Shown here one piece after another: positions 1 to 4,532 of a stretch of DNA of 5,344 nucleotides. The notes beneath the pieces are model-generated. The model was not told the origin of the DNA. It did not search any database and saw nothing but the letters and a program-made list of their open reading frames with translations. Location: the NCBI GenBank assembly GCA_938083405.1, contig CALKCV010000462.1, positions 1 through 5,344 of the forward strand, given 5' to 3'. The position numbers and the translations under genes were made by a program. Source of the stretch: an uncultured Microcoleaceae cyanobacterium. Lineage in GTDB: Bacteria; Cyanobacteriota; Cyanobacteriia; Cyanobacteriales; Microcoleaceae. Position 1 is the first letter of the stretch. Every line of letters starts with the position of its first letter.

Positions 1-453
1 GCAACTAGCGTAACGTTTTGGTAACAGACTCCGACGGCAACTTTCAATAACAATTCCCGAAGTAGCTTCGGGGATATTTTCGAGGATATCTACGACACAA
101 GTCGCTAACTCCTTGGGGCGTCTGACCCGCTGACAGTTGAAGAGAATCAAAGGGGAAGAGACTTCTATGCTAGTATCGTTTATCCTGGCAACGCAGTCCG
201 ATAAATTATCTGGTTTGAATGCTCCAGCACAAACGTCCGCTGCTATTTCGCTGGAAAAGCCGACACCGAGCATTTCTTGGGCACAGGTTTGATATGAATT
301 ATCGGCTAATGCCTGCCCGGTCGGAATTGCCATCCCTAATAAACTTCCACTAATTAGCTGGGTAACAGCTAACGAGAGCCAACGGCGACCCCAACTTTTA
401 TTTGGCGATCGCTCTTGTTGCGCGGTGGAACCAATTTGATTAAGATTAAGCAT
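1..453 (-). CDS. Exported cysteine-rich repeat protein of unknown function (3' part outside window)
   Basis: An open frame starts at an ATG (453-451) and runs off the left edge after 151 codons with no stop, so only the N-terminal part is seen. Residues about 20-50 form a signal peptide: a basic start (W-G-R-R-W), a hydrophobic stretch of about 18 residues, and a likely signal peptidase I site after A-L-A (48-50). The mature part has cysteines at 57, 75, 87, 107, 119, 139 and 151. From residue 75 these repeat every 32 residues as C-x5-P-x2-[L/Y]-x2-C, with V after the second Cys in the two complete units. The region 57-74 looks like half a unit shortened by two residues. The Cys pattern and export suggest disulfides in the periplasm or outside the cell; that is inference. 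I do not recognise a named family, though the sequence resembles conserved cyanobacterial hypothetical proteins. No good Shine-Dalgarno site precedes the ATG. The gene diverges from rpsD. Confidence 0.75.
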   Translation of the reverse strand, partial: MLNLNQIGSTAQQERSPNKSWGRRWLSLAVTQLISGSLLGMAIPTGQALADNSYQTCAQEMLGVGFSSEIAADVCAGAFKPDNLSDCVARINDTSIEVSSPLILFNCQRVRRPKELATCVVDILENIPEATSGIVIESCRRSLLPKRYASC

Positions 454-484
454 GGCAAATATTGATTTTAGTTAAAGAGGCCCT

Positions 485-516
485 TTGAAAAAAAGAGGGG
501 TTTAACAGTCTATACT
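485..516 (+). promoter_or_regulatory. Possible rpsD promoter (TTGAAA, 20 bp, TATACT)
   Basis: A good -10 hexamer, TATACT, lies at 511-516, about 40 bases before the rpsD start. The best -35 candidate is TTGAAA at 485-490, but the 20-bp spacer is longer than the usual 16-18, so the -35 assignment is weak. The -10 alone would give a leader of roughly 30 nt carrying the ribosome binding site. No transcript data support this. Confidence 0.4.
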
Positions 517-545
517 AAAAGATTGTCGCATTTTTTGAAGTTGAC

Positions 546-551
546 GAGGAA
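546..551 (+). promoter_or_regulatory. Ribosome binding site of rpsD
   Basis: GAGGAA lies 5 bases before the ATG at 557 and is a strong match to the anti-Shine-Dalgarno sequence. It supports that start. It is the clearest such site in the window; the cbiD start at 4533 has none. Confidence 0.75.
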
Positions 552-556
552 ATAAT

Positions 557-1165
557 ATGTCAAGATATCGAGGCCCGCGCCTGAGAATCGCCCGTCGTTT
601 GGGGGATTTACCAGGACTGACTCGGAAAAGTCCCAGGCGAGCTTATCCACCAGGTCAGCACGGCCAAGGCAGGAGAAAGCGTTCTGAATATGCAATCCGT
701 TTGGAAGAAAAGCAAAAACTTTTATATAACTACGGTCTCTCGGAACGTCAACTCTTGCGCTATGTAAAGAAGGCCCGCCGTGCGTCCGGTTCGTCGGGGC
801 AGATCCTACTGCAATTGTTGGAGATGCGCCTGGATAATACGGTCTTCCGTATGGGAATGGCCCCGACTATTCCCGGAGCCCGTCAATTGGTCAATCACGG
901 TCATGTGACGGTTAACGGTAGGGAGGTTAACATCGCTAGCTACCAGTGCAGACCGGGAGATGTTATCGCAGTGAAAAACAAGGAAAAATCTAAAGAACTG
1001 GTCAAAACTAATTTACAATATCCTGGTTTGGCCAACCTACCAACTCATCTGGAGTTCGATCGCGATAAGTTCGTTGGTAAGGTTAACGGTATTGTCGAGC
1101 GAGAATGGGTTGCCCTCCAAGTTAACGAATTGATGGTTATTGAGTATTACTCGCGTCAAGTTTAA
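557..1165 (+). CDS. rpsD: 30S ribosomal protein S4
   Basis: S4 is a primary 16S rRNA-binding protein that nucleates assembly of the 30S body and helps decoding accuracy. The product is 202 residues, the usual size. The N-terminal region (1 to about 90) is strongly basic and begins M-S-R-Y-R-G-P-R-L-R, as in cyanobacterial and chloroplast S4. The S4 RNA-binding domain spans about 90-152 and holds the typical run from M90-R-L-D-N through N113-H-G-H-V-T-V-N to R132-P-G-D. The only cysteine is C131, so the N-terminal zinc-binding Cys cluster found in some S4 proteins is absent (a C-minus form). The start is fixed by the Shine-Dalgarno site GAGGAA at 546. The gene stands alone here, outside the S11-S13-alpha operon of many bacteria. 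It converges with moaA, with an inverted repeat between the stops. Identification is by sequence recognition and is very secure. Confidence 0.98.
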   Translation: MSRYRGPRLRIARRLGDLPGLTRKSPRRAYPPGQHGQGRRKRSEYAIRLEEKQKLLYNYGLSERQLLRYVKKARRASGSSGQILLQLLEMRLDNTVFRMGMAPTIPGARQLVNHGHVTVNGREVNIASYQCRPGDVIAVKNKEKSKELVKTNLQYPGLANLPTHLEFDRDKFVGKVNGIVEREWVALQVNELMVIEYYSRQV

Positions 1166-1191
1166 TTTTTGGGAATTGGGTCAGAAGTAGC

Positions 1192-1201
1192 GTTCTAGAA
1201 C
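1192..1201. repeat. 10-bp perfect palindrome GTTCTAGAAC
   Basis: GTTCTAGAAC is its own reverse complement and lies 26 bp after the rpsD stop. It has no loop, so it is a poor hairpin, and could at most be a dimeric protein site. Its place between converging stops gives it no obvious regulatory target. It may be chance. Confidence 0.35.
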
Positions 1202-1218
1202 CATAACTCTAGCTCGTA

Positions 1219-1264
1219 GTAATCGCTTTAGCGATTGATAGATATCAATCGCTAAAGCGATTAC
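1219..1264. terminator. Perfect 22+22 nt inverted repeat between converging rpsD and moaA; probable two-way terminator or small repeat element
   Basis: The left arm (1219-1240) and right arm (1243-1264) are exact reverse complements separated by two bases (1241-1242). Transcripts from either strand could form a long hairpin. It sits 53 bp after the rpsD stop and 44 bp before the moaA stop, the expected place for a shared bidirectional terminator. Neither side has the T-run of a classical intrinsic terminator, so it may instead act as an RNA 3'-end stabiliser or be a dispersed repeat. Each arm holds its own palindrome: AATCGCTTTAGCGATT at 1221-1236 and its complement at 1247-1262. The pentamer GCTCG occurs on both sides (1212-1216 and 1265-1269), like a short target-site duplication, but that could be chance. 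Confidence 0.6.
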
Positions 1265-1308
1265 GCTCGATCTGTCACTACATCATAAGTTATAGATGAA
1301 ATTGCCTA

Positions 1309-2295
1309 TTAGCCTCCTATTTGCGACATGGTTCTGGAGTAAGTCCCAGTAGTGCCGGAGTCTCGCTGTTTGAAGTTAATCTCTGGTTTGATACCTAATA
1401 AATAACTAACTTTTTTTCGTAATTCGGCCCCTGATGCACCTTCGCGCAGGGCCGTTTTTAAGTCTATTTGCTCGGTTTCGTTTAATAAACAGGGCCGCAA
1501 CCAACCGTCTGCCGAGAGTCGCATCCGGTTGCAGCGATCGCAAAAACACTCGGACATCTGACTGATAAATCCTAATGTCCCCTTGGCACCCGGTATTCTA
1601 AATACGTCTGCGGGACCGTTACCGCGAACTGAGGATTCTGTCAAGCCCCAACGCAGGCGAATTTGTCCGCGCAAGTCTTCGGAAGGTATCCAGCCTCTGT
1701 TTTCAAATAACTGACCGTTGCCGATGGGCATAAATTCGATAAAGCGGACGTGCCACTGGCGGTCGATAGTAAAAGCTGCTAAGTCTAATACTTCCGAGTC
1801 GTTAACTCCTGGAATAACGACGACGTTAAGTTTCAGAGGATCGAACCCGACTTGATAAGCTGCTTGGATGCCATCCCAGACAGACTGCCAGCGATCGCGA
1901 CCTCTATTACCTATTATCTCGTTAAAAGTATCGGGGTCTAGGGAGTCGAGACTAATATTAATCCGTCGCAGGCCGGCATCGTACAACTCTTGGGCCTTGT
2001 TTGCTAATAAAAACCCGTTGGTGGTCATGGATAAATCTTGGGTTTCTGGTAAGGAGGCGATCGCCCTGACTATTTCCACCGCATCGGGGCGCAATAATGG
2101 TTCGCCGCCGGTCAAGCGAAACCGAGTAAACCCCACTGGAATAAAAACTTCTTTGAGTAAGGTAAGCAGTTCGTCGAAAGTCAACAAATTCTGCTGTAAA
2201 AGATATTCTATTTCTGCATCGGCAGGCATACAGTATTGACAGCGAAAATTGCAGCGATCGATTAGGCTAATGCGTAGATAATCTACCTGGTTCAT
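1309..2295 (-). CDS. moaA: GTP 3',8-cyclase MoaA (molybdenum cofactor biosynthesis, radical SAM)
   Basis: MoaA carries out the first step of molybdopterin synthesis: with S-adenosylmethionine it converts GTP to 3',8-cyclo-7,8-dihydro-GTP, which MoaC turns into cyclic pyranopterin monophosphate. The 328-residue product has the family's usual length and all key elements. C15-x3-C19-x2-C22 binds the radical-SAM [4Fe-4S] cluster. G63-G64-E65 is the SAM-binding GGE motif. C252-x2-C255-x13-C269 binds the second, substrate-side cluster, with the conserved arginines R257 and R259 just after it. The C-terminus ends in the conserved G-G pair (327-328), known to be needed for activity. The ATG at 2295 is preceded by GGAG at 2302-2299, only 3 bases away, and by a TATAAT box. 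No other mo- gene is in view. Mo-cofactor would serve enzymes such as nitrate reductase in a cyanobacterium (known biology, not shown here). Confidence 0.97.
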   Translation of the reverse strand: MNQVDYLRISLIDRCNFRCQYCMPADAEIEYLLQQNLLTFDELLTLLKEVFIPVGFTRFRLTGGEPLLRPDAVEIVRAIASLPETQDLSMTTNGFLLANKAQELYDAGLRRINISLDSLDPDTFNEIIGNRGRDRWQSVWDGIQAAYQVGFDPLKLNVVVIPGVNDSEVLDLAAFTIDRQWHVRFIEFMPIGNGQLFENRGWIPSEDLRGQIRLRWGLTESSVRGNGPADVFRIPGAKGTLGFISQMSECFCDRCNRMRLSADGWLRPCLLNETEQIDLKTALREGASGAELRKKVSYLLGIKPEINFKQRDSGTTGTYSRTMSQIGG

Positions 2296-2298
2296 ACA

Positions 2299-2302
2299 CT
2301 CC
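2299..2302 (-). promoter_or_regulatory. Ribosome binding site of moaA, close spacing
   Basis: On the minus strand GGAG lies just 3 bases before the ATG at 2295. This is shorter than the usual 5-9. It still supports the start, because the next residues match the conserved MoaA N-terminus and the first cluster motif begins at C15. Confidence 0.45.
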
Positions 2303-2328
2303 GACTTTTAACTCAAAAAGTTTTTTCT

Positions 2329-2358
2329 ATTATAACGAACCCTCCGAGTTTGGGTTAA
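2329..2358 (-). promoter_or_regulatory. Probable moaA promoter (TTAACC, 18 bp, TATAAT)
   Basis: A perfect -10 hexamer TATAAT lies on the minus strand at 2334-2329, about 34 bases before the moaA ATG. The best -35 is TTAACC (2358-2353), four of six matches, with an 18-bp spacer. It overlaps the stop codon of the upstream channel gene. This would let moaA be transcribed apart from the channel operon with a leader of roughly 25 nt. It is inferred from sequence only. Confidence 0.5.
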
Positions 2359-3218
2359 TCGTCATCCTCGTCTTGTTGCCGCAACCGAATTTTAGGGTAA
2401 GGCAATTTCTGCATGGCAAAAGCTTTTTTTACTCGCCTGGTTAAATCTGTTTTATAAATCAATTCATCTCTGGCATCCATCGGATAAGCTTTTAACTTAA
2501 ATTTAGTGCCTCTTAGTTCCTCTTCTATTACTACTAGAACTGGCAGGGTTAACTGAGTGTATTTGCTGGTATAGGCTGCCCGCAGCAAAATTTTTATTAC
2601 TAATTCTGTATCTACTCCATGAGCTAAATAAAAATCCGTAGTTACTTGTGCTTCTAGATCTCCATTATTGGCATTAGAAATTGGTTCTGTCCAAATTTTA
2701 TTATGGGGGATAAATATTATATTGTCATCTGCCGTTTGTAAGCGAATACCTCTAAGACCGTAATGCACTACTTCCCCATAGTCATCTCCTATTTCGACGC
2801 GATCGCCCAATCGATATGGCGTTTCAAATAAAGCCACTACCCCAGCAATTAAAGAACTAGCATAATCTTTAAAAGCAAAACCCAATGCCACAGCAACAGT
2901 ACCAGTTAAAGCAATAACTTTATCTGGGGATAGCTTAATAAATAAACTTAATACATAAACGCTTGCCGCTCCCAAAACCATTGCTTGAAGAAACGGAACT
3001 GATTGTTTTGCCGCAGGTCTAAAACGTAAAGGAACCCTTTCCGAAAACCAATTACTAGCCGACCGAGCAAGGAACAAAAATACATAAGCAACCGTCAAAG
3101 CCATCGTAGCTATTAAAAGTTTTTTCCAAGAAAAATCTTTCAAAAAATCTGGTATGGCATCTGATGTTTCTCCCTGCATAGATGCCAAACAAAAATCTAA
3201 TTTTCTTCCGTAAAGCAT
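2355..3218 (-). CDS. MscS-family small-conductance mechanosensitive channel
   Basis: The 287-residue product is an MscS-type channel, which opens under membrane tension to release solutes and ions during osmotic downshock. It is close to the length of E. coli MscS. Hydrophobic segments lie at about 34-50 and 76-95. A Gly/Ala-rich pore helix runs from about 101 to 131 (T-G-T-V-A-V-A-L-G-F-A-F-K-D), followed by the family signature F131-E-T-P-Y-R-L-G-D-R-V-E-I. The soluble beta domain (about 131-187, with F169-I-P-H-N-K) and the C-terminal alpha/beta domain (about 190-280) complete the fold; the tail is acidic (D-E-D-D-D). The ATG at 3218 lies 3 bases after the stop of the partner gene, so translation is probably coupled. 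A second ATG at codon 14 (3179) is possible; neither has a strong Shine-Dalgarno site. The sequence does not decide which MscS subfamily this is or whether it only senses tension. Confidence 0.93.
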   Translation of the reverse strand: MLYGRKLDFCLASMQGETSDAIPDFLKDFSWKKLLIATMALTVAYVFLFLARSASNWFSERVPLRFRPAAKQSVPFLQAMVLGAASVYVLSLFIKLSPDKVIALTGTVAVALGFAFKDYASSLIAGVVALFETPYRLGDRVEIGDDYGEVVHYGLRGIRLQTADDNIIFIPHNKIWTEPISNANNGDLEAQVTTDFYLAHGVDTELVIKILLRAAYTSKYTQLTLPVLVVIEEELRGTKFKLKAYPMDARDELIYKTDLTRRVKKAFAMQKLPYPKIRLRQQDEDDD

Positions 3219-3221
3219 AGT

Positions 3222-4352
3222 TTAAATTCCCGTAATAAAATTGTTATGTTTTAAGTATTTTTGAAGTCGCGGAAAGTGGGCTGGATTAATACTGAAAAAT
3301 AGACCTTCCCGTCTAATAATTCCAGTTTGCAGGAGCTTTTGTAGTTGAAACTGAATCGTACTTTCAAACTCTCCTAAACTGAGGGTTAAATGTTCCAAGG
3401 TCATTTTTTGATGGAGGAGCAGGGAAAAAAGTAAATAGCGGTCTTGTGGGGTTAAACTAGAGGGCAGTTCTGGTAATTTTATTTTGTTTAATTTTACTAC
3501 TTTATTATCGACAGGATTATCTGTTTCTTCGGAATTTTCTTCCGTTTCTGGGAGACGGAGCGATCGCCACCATAATTCTGCAGCTACGGAAAGGGAACCC
3601 TCAGAAGTATCCGCCAGGCGATCGAAATGACTTTTTAGTTCTTTTTCTCGTTCTTCTGTAGATTCTCCATCCCAATTTAACTTAATCTTCGCATCAGCTA
3701 AAACGGGCATCAATTCTTGTTGCAGTTGAGAACCTTCTAGCTGTGGTAGAGTAATAGTATTTTCAAAATATGCGGTAATTTTATCAACATAATCGAGGTA
3801 TTCCCAAGCTAAATTATTGCAACCAATGACCCAAAAATGAGAAGTATCTTTAAAAATTAATTCTTTTAAATATTCAATTCCATCTAAACCGTAAATTTGC
3901 CGCAAAAAACATAACTCCAAACCGGGAATTACAATTAATTGTTTCAGCTTAGGAGAGTTTTCTTTAAAATCTGCTTCGGCATCGAGTCCTAGATCGCTTT
4001 CCAGTATTTCAGAAATGTTGAAAAAATTTTCGGGTCTAGTTGAGAAAGACAGCGTCCTAATTTTCCACTCATCCGGGGGCTGCCAATTATTTATAGTTTC
4101 TTGGATAATATTAAATAAAGGTTCTACCGGACTGCTCAAAATTATCAGTTCGTTAAAAGCATCTTCTTCTTCTTGCCATGCATTTAAAGCTTTTTCTAAA
4201 CTAGATTGCAACACTTTTGTATATTCGGCTGGTACGGGCAATTTTTGTATTACCCGAGTCAAACTAGAAACCATTTCGGGGGGTAGTTCTGTATTTTCTG
4301 TATTTTCTTCTGGCAAAGGAACTTTGGCAAATAGACTTTTTAAGTGGAACAT
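3222..4352 (-). CDS. Putative degenerate ATPase-fold protein with C-terminal winged helix, partner of MscS channel
   Basis: I do not recognise a named family. The 376-residue product is soluble, with no signal peptide or membrane helix. Four stretches resemble, in order, the core strands of an AAA/STAND-like ATPase. L-I-I-L-S-S-P-V-E-P (69-78) sits where a P-loop would be but lacks G-K-S/T. I-R-T-L-S-F-S follows (98-104). L-I-V-I-P-G-L-E (139-146) is at the Walker B position without the Asp pair. F-W-V-I-G-C-N (173-179) resembles a sensor-1 strand. After A-E-L-W-W-R-S-L-R (258-266) and an acidic linker (269-279) comes a likely winged helix (about 296-367) ending with Y-L-K-H-N-N-F. Nucleotide hydrolysis is therefore unlikely. 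The gene lies 3 bp before the MscS gene, suggesting joint expression and perhaps control of or by the channel (inference). The frame can be extended to a TTG at 4388, but those 12 codons are low-complexity AT-rich sequence, so I chose the ATG at 4352. Confidence 0.7.
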   Translation of the reverse strand: MFHLKSLFAKVPLPEENTENTELPPEMVSSLTRVIQKLPVPAEYTKVLQSSLEKALNAWQEEEDAFNELIILSSPVEPLFNIIQETINNWQPPDEWKIRTLSFSTRPENFFNISEILESDLGLDAEADFKENSPKLKQLIVIPGLELCFLRQIYGLDGIEYLKELIFKDTSHFWVIGCNNLAWEYLDYVDKITAYFENTITLPQLEGSQLQQELMPVLADAKIKLNWDGESTEEREKELKSHFDRLADTSEGSLSVAAELWWRSLRLPETEENSEETDNPVDNKVVKLNKIKLPELPSSLTPQDRYLLFSLLLHQKMTLEHLTLSLGEFESTIQFQLQKLLQTGIIRREGLFFSINPAHFPRLQKYLKHNNFITGI

Positions 4353-4363
4353 AATTTGTTGGT

Positions 4364-4377
4364 AATTAATAATTAAT
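4364..4377. repeat. Two tandem copies of heptamer AATTAAT
   Basis: AATTAAT occurs at 4364-4370 and again at 4371-4377, just upstream of the ATG of the MscS partner gene on the minus strand. It is simple AT-rich sequence. It matters mainly because it argues that this stretch is non-coding leader rather than an N-terminal extension from the TTG at 4388. Confidence 0.4.
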
Positions 4378-4450
4378 TTGTTTGCCAATAAATTTTTAGG
4401 TGCGCATTGCGCGCTACTTTTGAATTAAAAAATAATTTGGGATAGTTAAC

Positions 4451-4478
4451 AACGGATTTGGTAACGGATGAACCGGAT
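4451..4478. repeat. Spaced direct repeats AACGGAT / AACGGAT / AACCGGAT
   Basis: AACGGAT lies at 4451-4457 and 4463-4469, and a one-base variant AACCGGAT lies at 4471-4478. The first two start 12 bp apart and the last two 8 bp apart. They sit 55-82 bp before cbiD, between the divergent genes, where regulator sites would be expected. No known operator is recognised and no cobalamin riboswitch core (B12 box GCCACTG) is seen here. Confidence 0.35.
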
Positions 4479-4497
4479 GGGTTTTTGGGTGAGAGAA

Positions 4498-4532
4498 TTA
4501 GCAACTAACCACTAACAATTAACAATTAACTA
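4498..4532 (+). repeat. Heptamer tandem repeat (STRR-like), consensus YTAACAA, abutting the cbiD start
   Basis: Read in sevens from 4498: TTAGCAA (4498), CTAACCA (4505), CTAACAA (4512), TTAACAA (4519) and TTAACTA (4526). That makes five imperfect tandem heptamers ending exactly at the ATG. The first seven bases of the gene, ATGACAA, still fit the pattern with two changes. Short tandemly repeated heptamers of this kind (STRR) are known from filamentous cyanobacteria. No Shine-Dalgarno site is present, so the array forms the last 35 bases of the presumed leader. Confidence 0.65.

Noticed and set aside
481..500. Possible hairpin CCCTTT / AAGAGGG just before rpsD, considered as an S4 autoregulatory leader element
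   Set aside because: The stem needs a bulge and is only about six pairs, and it lies upstream of the likely -10, so it is probably not transcribed.
510..695. Minus-strand open frame opposite the start of rpsD
   Set aside because: It overlaps a secure ribosomal protein gene and its promoter region and has no recognisable domain or ribosome binding site.
1868..2239. Plus-strand open frame inside moaA
   Set aside because: It is antisense to conserved MoaA sequence including the GGE motif; its composition is that of a shadow frame.
4015..4365. Plus-strand open frame opposite the MscS partner gene
   Set aside because: It is antisense to a longer gene that forms a unit with mscS and has no independent support.
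4402..4412. GCGC-ATT-GCGC small hairpin upstream of the MscS partner gene
   Set aside because: It has a 4-bp stem and a 3-nt loop with no T-run in a useful place; too short to call a terminator or operator.
4353..4532. Cobalamin riboswitch before cbiD
   Set aside because: No B12 box or other conserved riboswitch core is seen, and the region is taken up by short repeats and AT-rich sequence.
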